A stretch of 64,000 nucleotides of DNA from Manihot esculenta (GCF_001659605.2 NC_035170.2:29492020-29556019); one strand, 5' to 3'. Shown: positions 21,869 to 34,095, counted from the stretch's first letter. Notes: generated by a model from the sequence alone, not told the origin. A program made the numbers and translations.

Positions 21869-24431
21869 ATGGTGCAAGCATCAGTTTCTGCTTCTCCAAG
21901 GGAGAGTGTGATAGTTGTTATGAATGCTAACAGAAGTAAAGGAGCCATGGATGCACTAGACTGGGCTCTCAAGCGTGTTGTTCGCCGGCAAGATACCGTC
22001 ATCGTTCTTGGAGTTTCCGGTGGTTTTGGAAAGAAGAACTCTTGTTTTCCTTTGAACATGGGCATTAGCATCTCTGGAATATGTAAGGTTCCATACCCTT
22101 CAACCATTTCAACAGGAAGGAGACTCCTTTGAATTGAATTGCTGGTTTTATCTGCAGAAAGAAAAATTAGCTTTATATATGGTTACTGAATTTTTCAGGG
22201 GAAAGATTGGAGTTCTCAAGCCAGGGGCAAGGAGAAGCTAGACCTAGAGAGCTTGGAGAAGAAATTCAAAGAAAAAAGGAACAGTACCAGAATAATCTTC
22301 AGCCATTCTACAGAATCTGCAAAAAGAACGAGGTTAATATATATATATATAATCATATATCTGTATCTAACTGAAAATCATGTGATGTTTGCATATGTAA
22401 AAGGATTCTTTTCTGCAGGTGAACATGGAAGTTAAACTTGCTTTTGGATTTTGTCCTGAGAAAATAACAGTTGAACAAGCTCAAAACTCCAATCCTCGTT
22501 GGATAGTTTTAGACAGGTATTCATGTTCAAAACAGTTGAAAATGGAACGTCCAAACTTGTATGCTAAGTGATGTTCCTTTTTTGTTGGATGCAGCTGCTT
22601 TAAGAGACACAAAGTATGCATATATGCACATGTAGGATGCAACATTGCTGTAATGAAGGGAAAAGATGTCGCGACTTTGACACCATCAAAAGCTCCCCCA
22701 CCTGGAAATTTCACACAAACAGATAATCCTACTTTCCCTACTGAGGACAATCAGGATGGTGTTGATCCTTCTCAAGAAGGAGACTTGTCTGTGCAACCTC
22801 GAAGTCCTTGTTGGTATCCACTGTCATGGAGAAGTGGATTTCCTCGAGCATTTACACAAACTGAGCTTGAAGATATCACAAATGGTTTCTCAGAAGAGAA
22901 TCTTATTCGAGTTGAGGATGACATTAAGGTTTATGAAGGAATGTTTGAGGGCACTCCTGTTGTGATAAAGTCTTTCTCAGAAAATGATGAGCGCTTTTGG
23001 ACAATGCTGAAGATCCTTTCTCGAGTACGCCATCGAAATATATCAAACCTTGTCGGATTCTGCTGCACAGGAACTTCAGTTTTCTTGCTTTCTGACTACC
23101 CATGCTTAGGAACTCTTGAAGAAAATTTGCTGAGTAAGAGCAACTTCTTTCCACATAAAGAGTACTATATAGAGCTAATCTTAGAATTTTGAAGCTGAAT
23201 TTTTCTGATTGTTTAGATAACAACTCAGCTCGGAAACTGTCTTGGAAAGCAAGGTGGTATATTGCAGTGGAAATAGGCGGTAGCTTGCGCTATCTGCACG
23301 AAGAGTGTGTTGATGGAGGAGCCATTGTTCACCTCTCTGTTTGTTCCTCTAATGTTATTTTCTCTAGTGGTTGCTCTAGTATGGTAAGCATAAATAATTA
23401 GATAGAGTTTGGGTTTCGATGAGCTGAAATTTCGATTGAAAATCATGTTACAGGCTGATATGATACAAGGTACTAGGATTTTTAGAATTTTACATAAGAA
23501 CTAACCATTTGCTTTTGATTGCCATTCAAGCTCGGCAACTTCACAAATGCTAGGAGGCTTCATAAAGATAATGCTCCAAGCAATGAAGATGCTCTAGCTG
23601 AGTAAGAAAATCATTGTTTATATTTCAACTTGAATCTGTGGTGAGATTGAATTCTCTAGCTATGGCTTGACTGCATATGCAAATCTTACTTGATACTTGA
23701 AGGAATTCAAATCTAGAGGAAGATGAAGGATTCTCTATTGATGTTCATGATTATGGAATGTTCTTGATTGAACTCATAAGTGGGAAGGCTGCTCTTTCAC
23801 ATCAAAATTGGAATGGAGGACAAAGTTTGATTCAGTGGGTAAGCTGATAGATTTCTGAATGTGGTATATTTTCAAGGAAAAGTTGACCCAACGATGTACT
23901 GCATAGATGTACACCACAAGTCCAACCGCCTAAATAACTTATTTTAGTAATAGGGTGTGTAAACCCTATACCCGTCCCATAACCTACCGTGTGGGACGAG
24001 TCAGACGTTAGAACAGAGGTTGATTTGTGAATGTTTTCAGAGTAATTTGTTTCATTCTTACTCTTGATGACTTTAAAACAAATCTTGAACATAGTACTAT
24101 CTGTTCTTTTGCAAAACAGGCTTAAATAAGCTGTTGTTGTTCTTGTAATGTAGGCGCTGCCGCTTCTTGAGAATGGTCAGATAAGTGAGGTGTTAGATCC
24201 TAGATTGCAGGATAGCAATGACACAAGGGTGGTTTATCATATGATCAATGCTGCTATACATTGTTTGAGAAGTGATGCAGATCACAGGATTTCTATGAGT
24301 GAGGTAATTCAGCTTTTGTTCATCACTATGCTTCAGGTTTGAGAATCACTAGCATAAATGATATTCTTATGAAACTTGTGCAGGTCTTAGCTGTGGTTCG
24401 AGGTGATCAGCTTGCAATGGCTAAATGTTAA
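21869..24431 (+). CDS. USP-domain receptor-like cytoplasmic pseudokinase
   Basis: Nine exons by splice signals and phase: 21869-22082, 22199-22332, 22419-22516, 22595-23133, 23217-23383, 23531-23601, 23703-23838, 24154-24303 and 24384-24431, giving 518 aa. Residues about 10-170 form a USP-like alpha/beta domain (ESVIVVMNANRSKGAMDALDWAL). A kinase-like domain spans about 215-515. The VAIK lysine is kept (K274 in PVVIK), but the glycine-rich loop is absent. The HRDLK motif is replaced by HLSVC (367-371), so the catalytic Asp is S369. DFG is replaced by NFT (387-389). It should therefore be a catalytically dead scaffold or regulator, as in the plant family of inactive USP-kinases. No signal peptide or TM segment, so probably cytosolic. 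Partner unknown. Confidence 0.85.
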
Positions 24432-25405
24432 ACTCCTTAGAAATTAAGGACATGTGAAAAATAAATTTCATACAGGAATTACAACAGAGCATTGTTCTGT
24501 ATCAAATCGAGAACAGGAGAAAGAAAAAACTTGCTTTCAACCTTATTTTTTTCTTTAACAAACAAGCAGATATCTTTAAATGTATTGTTGTGTGACTCTT
24601 GGTCTTATGGAGCTATATAGCAGAAACTAAGAATAACAAACAGGCATATATCTTTAACACCTAAAATAGGTTAATGAGAGACTACCAAAAATCTATCTCA
24701 TTAGACCATGAGGCATGTTTAAACTGCTAATGCATCTTGTTTTAATTATATTCAATAAATTTTGTTAGTCTTTTTATTCTCATTAATTAATATGTGACTT
24801 TTTAGTTTATTAATACTTAACATAACATGTTAATAATAGCGGCAAGAAAAGAACTTGTTGTCTCTTATGTGCATTCCATTATTCATTTTCTCTGTGTGTA
24901 TCTCTTGGGAAACCTAAAAGGGAAGAGCTTAATGTCTCTTACATGCATACTCACCCACTCTCTTTATGTATCTTCTCGACCACAACTGAAAAATCACAAA
25001 AGAAAAAGGGATCATGTATCATCCGTAGACTGATTATACCAAATCAATAATGTGGTGAGACCTTAGTTATTGATGAATGGAACTAGAGGATGAGCTAAAC
25101 TCATCACGTGTTATTTCTACAGGTTATTACATTTCATTCCATTGCAGTTTGCAGAATATCAGAAGGTATTGTCACTGTTTAGGACAGCTAACTTCCAGTT
25201 TCTTGTAAACTTTGCCACCGATCTTCAGTTTCTGACAGATAGGTAAGTGCCTAATCTGCACACATATGTTGTGACTAAAACAAATCAGGTTGCCATTCCA
25301 GGAATAAAGCAACCATCAAAAAAGTAAGATGGACAACTAGTAAACTAATAGAAGAGAGATACTATGAACAACATAATACTATATTGCCAAGGCTAGGTTT
25401 ATACC
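24432..25405. other. Intergenic
   Basis: 3' flank of the pseudokinase gene and promoter region of the KCS gene. A direct duplication-like pair (GTCTCTTATGTGCATTCC near 24859 and GTCTCTTACATGCATACTC near 24933) is the only structure noticed. No ORF of interest. Confidence 0.4.
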
Positions 25406-25413
25406 TATAAATA
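25406..25413 (+). promoter_or_regulatory. Likely TATA box of the KCS gene
   Basis: TATAAATA directly overlaps the most upstream ATG (25413). If it is the real TATA box, transcription starts near 25437 and that ATG is not in the mRNA. This argues for a start at 25446 or 25461. Confidence 0.5.
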
Positions 25414-25445
25414 TGCTTAAGAACAACAGAAAAAAATACATCAAA

Positions 25446-26828
25446 ATGAAGCTTTTGAGAATGGTGATCAATAATTTCACCCATTTGTCCCTTGTAAATT
25501 CATCCACCTTTCAAGACCTTCCACTCTCCTTTACCTACTTCTTAGTTGGAACAATTTTACTCGCTGCAGTTTCCTACTTTGCTCTGAAATCGAATTGTGT
25601 CTTTCTTATAGACTTCACCTGTTATCTTCCAGCAGATTACTTGCGATCCCCGACCTCGCACTTCACAGAACATACAGAGTTAAGTGGTGTGTTCAGCAGA
25701 GAGAGCCTTGATTTCCAAAAGAGAGTTATAGAAAGATCAGGCATTGGAGATGAAGCTTGCTTTCCACTCACAATGCATGAGATACCAGTAGATACGTCTT
25801 TTAACTCGGCTCGAAAGGAAGTAGAAGAAGTCCTTTTCACAGTTGTGGAGGATCTTTTTTCCAAGAACAGCATTAATCCTAAAAGCATCGATATTCTGAT
25901 ATCGAACTGCAGCCTATTCTGTCCTACTCCATCAATTACAGGAATGATCATAAATAAGTTTGGACTTAGGAGCAACATAAAGAGCATCAGCCTAAGTGGA
26001 ATGGGATGCAGTGCTGGAATCTTGTCCATAGGTCTGGCTAAAGAACTTCTTAAAGTTCACAAGAACTCATTGGCTTTAGTTCTGAGCATGGAAGCTGTAA
26101 CTCCCAGTGGTTACAGAGGTCATACCAAATCCATGCTTATTGCCAACACTATATTTCGCATGGGTGGAGTTGCTGTTTTGCTATCAAACAAGAAGCAAGA
26201 CAAGTGGACAGCAAGGTACAAGCTTCAGCATCTAGTCAGAACCCACATGGGAGCTGATGACCAAGCATACCATTCTGTTTTCCAACAAGTGGATGAGAAT
26301 GGTAAAGTAGGAGTCTCCCTATCAAGGGCACTTACACATGCTGCAAGCAAAGCTTTAAGAACTAATATATCCGAGCTGGGGCCTCTTGTGTTGCCATACA
26401 CTGAGCAGCTCCAATATGGATGGTCACTGATCCGTCAAAAGCTTTCAGTTGCAGCAAGAGAAAATGAAATACATGTGCCAAAATTCAAGAAAGCTTTTGA
26501 CCATTTCTGTATACATGCTGGAGGAAGGGCAATAATTGATGCTGTGGAGAGTAATCTCAAGCTGCAGAAAGAAGAGGGAGAAGCTTCAAGGATGACCTTA
26601 TATAGATTTGGGAACACTTCATCTTCTTCAGTTTGGTATGAACTATGCTACCTAGAAGCAAAGGGAAAGGTGAAGAAAGGAGACCGAATTTGGCAAATTG
26701 CATTGGGAAGTGGCTTCAAATGTAATAGTGCAGTTTGGAAATCCATTTCTGATGTCCATCCAAAAGTAAGAAATGCTTGGTCAGACAGAATTCATCTGTA
26801 TCCTGTAGAGACGTCCATTGTCTCATGA
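25446..26828 (+). CDS. KCS: 3-ketoacyl-CoA synthase (very-long-chain fatty acid elongase)
   Basis: KCS condenses malonyl-CoA with long acyl-CoA in the ER, the first step of VLCFA synthesis for waxes, suberin and sphingolipids. The frame is open from 25413 (471 aa) and has a single exon. I prefer ATG 25446 (460 aa) because a TATA box overlaps 25413. Numbered from 25413, a hydrophobic segment lies at about 38-60, followed by the conserved FLIDFTCYLPADYLR. The catalytic triad is C199 (GMGCSAG), H368 (HFCIHAGG) and N401 (FGNTSSSS), with spacing like Arabidopsis FAE1. The SME-AVTPSGYRGHTKSM segment departs from the usual STENIT-x-NWY. Only one clear N-terminal TM segment is visible, where many KCS have two. 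Intact and probably active; chain-length specificity cannot be read. Confidence 0.9.
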   Translation: MKLLRMVINNFTHLSLVNSSTFQDLPLSFTYFLVGTILLAAVSYFALKSNCVFLIDFTCYLPADYLRSPTSHFTEHTELSGVFSRESLDFQKRVIERSGIGDEACFPLTMHEIPVDTSFNSARKEVEEVLFTVVEDLFSKNSINPKSIDILISNCSLFCPTPSITGMIINKFGLRSNIKSISLSGMGCSAGILSIGLAKELLKVHKNSLALVLSMEAVTPSGYRGHTKSMLIANTIFRMGGVAVLLSNKKQDKWTARYKLQHLVRTHMGADDQAYHSVFQQVDENGKVGVSLSRALTHAASKALRTNISELGPLVLPYTEQLQYGWSLIRQKLSVAARENEIHVPKFKKAFDHFCIHAGGRAIIDAVESNLKLQKEEGEASRMTLYRFGNTSSSSVWYELCYLEAKGKVKKGDRIWQIALGSGFKCNSAVWKSISDVHPKVRNAWSDRIHLYPVETSIVS

Positions 26829-27217
26829 CAATGGACTATCAATTTCATCCTAGAATGATATGCTATGGAAGTAGCATTCTAGAGCTCACATATTTAATTA
26901 GGCTAAGTACTCTCATTTACTGCAGATGTGCTTTAGTTATTTCTACATCAGTAATAAATTTGAAAGGTAATCTGTGGATGAAAAATGAACCCATTGCTAC
27001 TTGAACAGGTCTTGATCCAACATACCCATCTTTATTTTCCTTCAGAAGCTAATGTGCAGATGATCTAACAGCAATGTGTTTTCAAATAGTGAACTGAAAA
27101 TAAATCACCAAAAGCAAGTTTATTGTATGAGTAAAAACTCAAGGGAGCATACTCATATAATTTCATCGGCATTTACCTTATCACTCTTGTATCCAGAACC
27201 ATCATAACATAGTTGAC
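26829..27217. other. KCS 3' flank
   Basis: 3' UTR and intergenic sequence. The small ORF at 26777-27004 overlaps the KCS end in another frame and shows no family features. Confidence 0.4.
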
Positions 27218-27627
27218 CTAATTGATATTACCCAGCTTCACAAATGCATTTGCAAACTTCTTTATAGCAGCTTGAGAAATCAATTCAGCTTTGTCCTAAC
27301 AAGAAACGTGTAAGAAAACGATGAAATTGCAACATTGAAAAACAAATATAGGGACCTAAAATGCGGGATATGAACCAAAGAAGCCCAGGTCTCTATTGAG
27401 AAAATCAAAGCCCTTAAACATTTTCTAGTGCTCCAAACAGTCAAGCCTTGTCTGGAATTGCTAATGTGGAAATCAAAACTACAGATCGGGATGTAAAAAT
27501 ACTAAAGACCAGAATCTATTATAGCAAACAGTAGGCCATGAGAAGAAGAAGAAGAAGAAGAAGGAAACATATAAATAACAGATCTAAAGACAACCCAAGA
27601 AGCCAGTGTCTGTCGCAGAAACTCCAT
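27218..27627 (-). CDS. Possible small two-exon gene (uncertain)
   Basis: On the minus strand a good acceptor (GTTAG) at 27296-27300 precedes a 25-codon frame DKAELISQAAIKKFANAFVK... that ends at TAG 27218-27220. It looks like a real terminal exon: charged, helical and low in AT-driven codons. Upstream on the same strand, ATG 27625-27627 opens MEFLRQTLASWVVFRSV, which could be the first exon, but I see no strong donor site. A (GAA)n tract (27541-27563) lies inside. A small membrane-anchored protein of about 40-45 aa is possible. I do not recognise the family. Confidence 0.3.
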
Positions 27628-29659
27628 TTCTGCGCTCTGTAGCTCTCAAAGACAAAGATCGAAGATGAACTTTTTTTTTATATATATATATAAATTAATT
27701 CTATATATTTATGTTAACTATTTAAAAAAAAAATCAATTGATTTTGCAGCCCCGTTTGATCACTTGTAAATTAAGTCAAATTTAATTAATTATTAATTCT
27801 TTTTCAAGCTTTTAAAATTTTCCATCATGTATATGATATCTTGGCAGATCCAATTGACTTTATTTTATTTTTTAATTATTACTTTATAATGTCAATAATT
27901 AGGAACCTTTTATTCTTGAAAAAAAAAAAAAAACTTTCCCTTTAACCAAATAATAAAATTTTTGTTACTCATATATTTTAATTATATAAAAATCTTAATA
28001 CCTATAATTAAAATTATTGATAGACTCATAAGAAATTATGATAAAATGGGAGCATCTTCTAATTAGATCAATTAAATTTAAAAATGAAATTAATTTTACT
28101 CAAAGTTAATTTTATTCCATGTTCTGTATGGTAATGGTAAGGTGGCGTATTCGGTTCAAATAAAAAATATCAAATTAAATTAATTTAAAATTTTAATTTA
28201 ATTTTTTATTTATTTTAATTTGTTTTAAATTTTAATATTAAAAATTTTAATTATTTTAATTCGATTTTGATTAAAAAAATTAAACCAATTAGTAATAATA
28301 ATATATTATTTTTAATAATATAGAAAAAACTATTTTAATTAAATTTTAAAATATTAAAATTAAATAATTTATTAAAAATTTAAATGAATTAAACCGAATT
28401 GAATTAAATCGAATCAGATCGATTTAATTCAATTTGATTTCTGATTAAAATCACTTCAGTTCAATTTTAAATATTAAAATTTTAATTTTTAATTTATTCA
28501 ATTTAATTTGATTTAAAATCAAATCCATCAATTCATCACCTTATATTACATATAACCGTTAATTATTATAATAATAAATAATATTTAAACAATATTTAAT
28601 TAAAATTATAAAAAAATATATAGTTTTATAAAATATTTTCTCAATCACTAAATATATTTTAATTCATTAAAATATTAAATATTACTTTAAAAATAATTCC
28701 CAAATAAATTTTTATCTTTTAGCCATCTGTAAGTTTTAACTTTTACTAAAATAAAACAAAGTTTCAAGGGGAAGTGCATCTAATCCCATATGAACTTTTT
28801 TTTTCTCCTTTACTTTATTTAATTTAATTTAATTTAATTTATGAATGGGTATAATTTCTAAATTTATTAGGTATTTTAGCTATTTAAGACAAATTTTTTT
28901 ACCCAAAAGAAAAGAAAATGGTCCATTTATATATATTCATAACGTGAAAGGCCAGCGAATGAGATTCGTATTCCATAGCTCATCCCCCTCCCCGCTTGAA
29001 TGCTGCGATTTGCTTCAGCAAGAAAGCCACGTCAATGTCTTCTTTTTCTTCTTTTTTTTTTTATTTTTTATAAAAAAATTATTTATAAATTAAATTAATC
29101 ATATTATTTATATAGCTATCTATACTTATAAAAATCCGTAGTATATATTTATTTATTTATAATTACATTATTTCAAATTAATTTAAAATATATTATCTTT
29201 ATCTTTAAATTATATAAAAATTAATATATCTCGATTTATAAAAGACAGTAATTTACTTTATATAATTTAATTCCGTCAAATTAAAATCTCAATCTATAAA
29301 ATAAATAAATAATTTTGAAAAAAATATTAGGAGTATATATGTTAAATTTTTATATAACCTAAAAATGAAAATATATTTATATTACCACAAATTAAGTGGA
29401 GAGATTTCAGGAAAAAAAATCAAAATATAAACGTTAAATTTCGAAATGCAATTATATTTGGTTAAATCGTTAAATTTGTCTATAAAATATTACGGTAGAT
29501 AAAAAAATATTAAATTTTATTTTTAATTTAAATTTATATTTTAAATTATTATTAAATGACTAAATAAAATTATTATTTGACATAATTTTAGTGTATTTAG
29601 AAATTTTATAAATTGTGAAAAGAATTATGGTATTTAATAGCAATAAAATTAAAAATATA
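27628..29659. other. AT-rich intergenic with MITE and microsatellite
   Basis: Very AT-rich, no coding. It contains the MITE-like element at 28138-28543 and a (TTTAA)n tract (about 28812-28840). The ORF at 28845-29093 ends in a poly-T run and is not supported. Confidence 0.5.
28138..28543. mobile_element. Degenerate hAT-like MITE
   Basis: Ends are TAAGGTGGCGTATTCGG and ATTCATCACCTTA, a short inverted repeat. The interior is the same AT-rich, AACCGAATT/AATCGAATC-bearing sequence as the better preserved MITE at 50239-50696. No clear target-site duplication remains. Confidence 0.5.
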
Positions 29660-29998
29660 TATTTCAATACTGACATTAAAATCATTAAAGGCTCTAAATA
29701 GGTCTTTTTATAACTCATTCGACTAAATAGACTCTCAAAATCCATTCCAAACTAAAGTTCAGAATAGAATGATTCTTTGTCCTATTAGGACTCAATCACA
29801 TAATCAAAATTCTATCAGGATAAAACTATCCATAAGCTATTTAAAGAGGCAACCTCTAAGTATGTGATCTATCTATTTTTTTTTAAATTCGTCTTGGATC
29901 CTTTACTGACTTAAATATCGGAGGTTTTGCCCATCAAATCCCCTGGTGTTTCTTGTTATTTTGCATATCAATTACCTAAAGGAATGACCGAAGCAGCT
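29660..29998 (+). repeat. 5' LTR of the Tat-like element (approximate)
   Basis: Homologous to 34840-35135 in the same orientation. The 3' end is placed just before TTGACGCTGTCTGTG (30002), a variant of the TTGGCGCCGTCTGTG motif that follows the 5' LTR of Tat elements. The 5' edge is uncertain. Confidence 0.6.
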
Positions 29999-30540
29999 TC
30001 ATTGACGCTGTCTGTGAAAAACGAAATTTTTTTTTTATAAAAATACAAATTTCATGATTGTTTGCCTTGGTTCTTTCCTTAGGTGGCTCCTGACCTTCTC
30101 ATCCCTAATCGCGACAATGGATAATAATAATACCATCAAAGTATGCAACAAGGAGAACCTCACAAATATGGAAGAGTGTATTAGAGATGAATCTTTAACA
30201 TAAGAACAACTTTTAGAAAAATTGAAAATGTTAATGAAATTATTGAAAAAACGAGAAAAAGATGGCATTCTGCAAGGGACCCTTAGTGTCCGCGTTAGAA
30301 AGAATAAGGATAATACATGGGAGAGGATGGCGAAGAGTCATGAAACTGTAGGAACGAAAGCCAAAAACCAAGAAGGCGAGCTTGATAGATGTTGTAAGGA
30401 GAATCCAAAAGGAGCAATTAGACGATGACTTTGGAATAAGAGATATTTCTCTCTTTTCTGTCGATTCTTTCCCAGACAAATTCAAGTTACTATTTCTAGA
30501 CAAGTAGGATTGGAAGACTAATCCACATAGCCACCTGACT

Positions 30541-31085
30541 AACTTTCATACTACCATGCTCCTCCAGAACATCAATAACTTGGTTTTGTGTAGGGTCTTT
30601 CCTTCTACTCTCACTGGGTTGGCACAAAAGTGGTACCAACACCTTCTAACTAACTTCATTCATGACTTCAAGGAATTAGCTTATGCCTTTAAATAGAGAT
30701 TCATCACATGTATCCCTCCAAATAACTTATCTTCTGAAGGGGAGTATGGGTCCCTCAGAAGTTATATAGACAGATTCAATGTGAAAGCAATTCAGGCTTG
30801 TGAAGCAATAAAAAAAGGGTTGTTGCAAATCATGAAACAGTTTGTGAAGCAATAAAAAAAGGGTTGTTGCAACACAAGGTTCATGGAATCTTTAATCAAA
30901 AACTCGGCTAGAGACTATCACCAGTTGATGGAGAGGACCCAAAAGTACATTCACCAAGACAATAAAAGGCAAGCCCAGAAGGAGAAGAAAAGAGATGAGA
31001 AGAGATTTCAAGATGGAAGGGAGGTACTAGGAGATAGAGGAAGGGGGTTATGAGGCAATAGAGAAGGCCAATGCAAACCCATGCA
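30541..31085 (+). pseudogene. Tat-like gag relic
   Basis: The frame reads LCRVFPSTLTGLAQKWYQHL and similar, typical of the retrotransposon Gag domain of Tat elements, followed by a Lys/Arg-rich stretch. In-frame stops (for example near 30693) interrupt it. A 40-50 bp direct repeat (GTGAAGCAATAAAAAAAGGGTTGTTGCAA at about 30800 and 30845) is a later duplication. Confidence 0.65.
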
Positions 31086-31117
31086 AGTTGATGTGCAATT
31101 GAGGGACCATTCTAAGT

Positions 31118-31222
31118 GATCAAAGTAATTAGGTTAGGAGCCTATAAGCTGGCAAACTTGAATGAGAAAACTATTCAAAGATCATGGAACATTGCCAATG
31201 TCAGGAAATTCTATCAGTAGTC
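31118..31222 (+). pseudogene. Integrase C-terminal tail of the Tat-like element
   Basis: About 33 residues (RLGAYKLANLNEKTIQRSWN, ending VRKFYQ and a stop) match the conserved C-terminus of Tat integrases and the relic at 14147-14465. It marks the 3' side of the large pol deletion. Confidence 0.7.
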
Positions 31223-31309
31223 AGTTTTTTCCTTTAAGTATTTTTATTGTTCTGTTTCAATTCAAACTTATGCAAAGATTTGAGTATTTCCTTACTAAAT
31301 AAAAGGTTT

Positions 31310-31760
31310 TTCAGGCACCAAGCTATCCTACCATCAGACACTTGCCCGCTTAAGTAAAGTAAGAGTGTCATTTCAAGCAACTACTTGCCCACATAGGCGA
31401 CGTAAGAGTACCCTTTCAAGCAACCACTTGCCCCCTTAGGCGAAATAAGAATGCCATTAGGTGGTGTAAGAGCGCCCCTAGACGACGTAAGAGTCCCTTC
31501 CAGACAACAACTTACCCACTTAAGCGACGTAAGAGTACCCCTAGGCGACGTAAGAGCGCCCTTTCAGGAAACCACTTGCTCACTTAGGCGATATATCAAA
31601 CAACCACTTATCCTTTTAGGCAACATAAGCAACCATTTGTCCTCTTAAGTGACGTAAGAGCGCCCCTAGGCAACATAAGAGCGTCTTTTCAGGCAATTAC
31701 TTATCCACTTAGGCGAAGTAAGAGCGCCATTTCAGGCAACTACTTGCCTTCTTAGGCGAC
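31310..31760 (+). repeat. Tandem array 1: short CTTAGGCGACGTAAGAGCGCC units
   Basis: About 8-10 degenerate units of roughly 40-60 bp share ACTTGCCC-CTTAGGCGACGTAAGAG and CAGGCAACCA. It is much more GC/CpG-rich than its flanks. Short ORFs arising from it are repeat artefacts. Confidence 0.75.
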
Positions 31761-31912
31761 GTAAGAGTGCCCTCATCAGCAACTGATACCATGGTAGTAT
31801 GATACTAGATCTTATCAATACCAAGCTGCTAATGTAGGGGAAATAAGTCAGCCAAACCAATTCTCTCTTCGGCATTATGAGCGCCCCCATCAACAACTGA
31901 TACCATAGCAGT

Positions 31913-33120
31913 AGGACTGTGCACAATTCTTGGGGGTCTCGAACCGAACCGAAGAATTGTATCAAACTATACCGGAACTGAAAAGAATCGATCTTGTAGG
32001 AATCAAACCGTACCAAATCGAACTTATTTAGCTATTTGGTTCTAATTTTGGTTCTTTATCAAAAACTGCACTGAAACCGTACCGGAACTATACCGAACTA
32101 GAATCGAATCGAAAAACCGATATTATATATATATATATATATATTTAAATAATTTTAGTGATGTTATGGTTATATTATGTAATTTTTGTAATATATTTTA
32201 TATTTTATATATTTTCAATATGATCTTATAATTTATATTATTAAAATTATAGAATTCTATTTAATGAATTTAAATTTAAATTTTATAAATTATTAAATAA
32301 TATATAAAAAAAATTATAAATAAGTAAAAGTATAAACAAAATAGTTATTTAAGAGTTATTCTAAATTTAATAAAAGTTTTAGTTCTTTATATATATATAT
32401 ATTATATACTTTTTCTAATTATTTTTATATTTAATATTATCTAATTATTTTTTTAAATTAAATTATTCATATAATTTAAATATGACTTATTCTTTTAACT
32501 ATTAAATAGTTACTAAGAATATTATAAAAGAATCATGTAATCTAATTAGTTATTAAAAATTTTTAACAATATAATTTAATTAGTTAATCATAATTTATTT
32601 TATCTACATAAATTATATATATATATTTATTATTTCAACTATAAATATATTAATCACTTTATAATTTTTAATTATATTATAAGAGTGAATTATACATTAG
32701 TAATATAATATATTTTTATATATTAATTAGACATGCATTTTTATATTAAAAATATATAATTAATAATTATATATAAAAAATAATATAATACTTTTTACTG
32801 AAAATTATATAGAATATATATTAATTTTGATATTATTATTATTTAAATATTAGTATTATTATTTTTATTACTATTTCCATATTAGTTGTTTACTATGTTA
32901 AAATAAACATAATAATATTATAATTTTATTCATAAAAATTAAGTTTTAAAATAAAATTAAAATTAAAGTTAAAAAAAATCAAAGTAAGAAACGGAATTGA
33001 ATCAAAACCATATCAAAATTACTTAGAACTATATCAAAATTTAATTTCAAGTATAGTTCTTAAAAATAAAAGCCGATTCTTAGCAAAAACCGTATTAAAA
33101 TCAGAATCAAATGGCCGTAC
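31913..33120. mobile_element. AT-rich non-autonomous insertion in array 2
   Basis: The 117-bp unit is cut at about 31913 and resumes at about 33120, which defines the insert without guesswork. Its ends carry CGAACCGAACCGAA and AACCGTATT-type words like hAT MITEs, and the 1.2-kb interior is almost pure AT with an (AT)n tract (32126-32144). Clear TIRs and a target-site duplication were not resolved. Confidence 0.55.
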
Positions 33121-33646
33121 TTGGTAGCATGATATTAGATTTTATCAACGTCAATCGCTAATGAAGGGGGAAAAGAAGTCAGCCAACCAATTGCCTCTTT
33201 AGCATTATGAGCACCGTAATCAGTAACTAATACCATGGCAAATATGGTATCAGATCTTATCAACGTCAAGCCGCCAATATAGGGGGAAATAAGTCGGTCA
33301 GACCAATTGCTCCTTAAGCGTTATGAGCATCCTCATCAGCAGCAACTGATACCATGGCAGCATGATGTCAGATCTTATCAATGTCAAGCTGCCAATGTAA
33401 GGGGAATAAGTTAGCCAAACCAATGGCCTCTTTGGCATTATGAGCGCCCTAATCAGCAAGCAACTGATACCATGGCAACATGATACAAGATCTTATCAAC
33501 GTCAAGCCGCCAATAGAGGGAGAAAATAAGTCAACCAGACCAATCGCCCCTTAAGTGTTATAAGCGCCCTCATTAACAACTAATACCATGACAACATGAT
33601 ACCATGACAGTATGGTATTAGAACTTATCAACGTCAAGCCGCTAGT

Positions 33647-34095
33647 TAAGATGAGCATTCGGTCGATTCGGTTCAAAATTGAACCGAACTGAATAAACCA
33701 AAAAAGCAAAATTTTGGTATTTATGAAGATCGAACCAAATCGATTTTAGTAAGAAATCGAACCGAATTGAATCGATATGATTTGATTCGGTTTGAATTTT
33801 TAATAAATTTTTTTATTTTTTACACTTTAGTTTTAGTATTTTAAAATTTCATTGGAATATTTTTAATCTTGATATGATCTAATCTCTCTATATTATTGAA
33901 AATAATATTCTATTATTACTAATTGATCCGGTTTGATTTTTTTATTTTTTTGACAAAAATCGAACCAAACCGAAATAACTAAAATTTTTAAAATTAAAAA
34001 AATCAAACCAAATTGAAATGAATAAAAAATTAAACTGAATTTTTGAATTAATTTGATTCGATCGATTTTTTCGGTTTGAACCGTTCAAACTTAGG
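33647..34095. mobile_element. hAT-like MITE, second copy
   Basis: It reads TAAGATGAGCATTCGGTCGATTCGGTTCAAA at the left (split here as TAAGATGAGCATT and CGATTCGGTTCAAA) and GGTTTGAACCGTT near the right, with an interior like the MITE at 50239. It interrupts a unit of array 2. The terminal TAGGGG has decayed. Confidence 0.6.

Noticed and set aside
31451..31648. 65-aa ORF with repeated VRAPL/DVRVP
   Set aside because: Translation of tandem array 1, not a protein.
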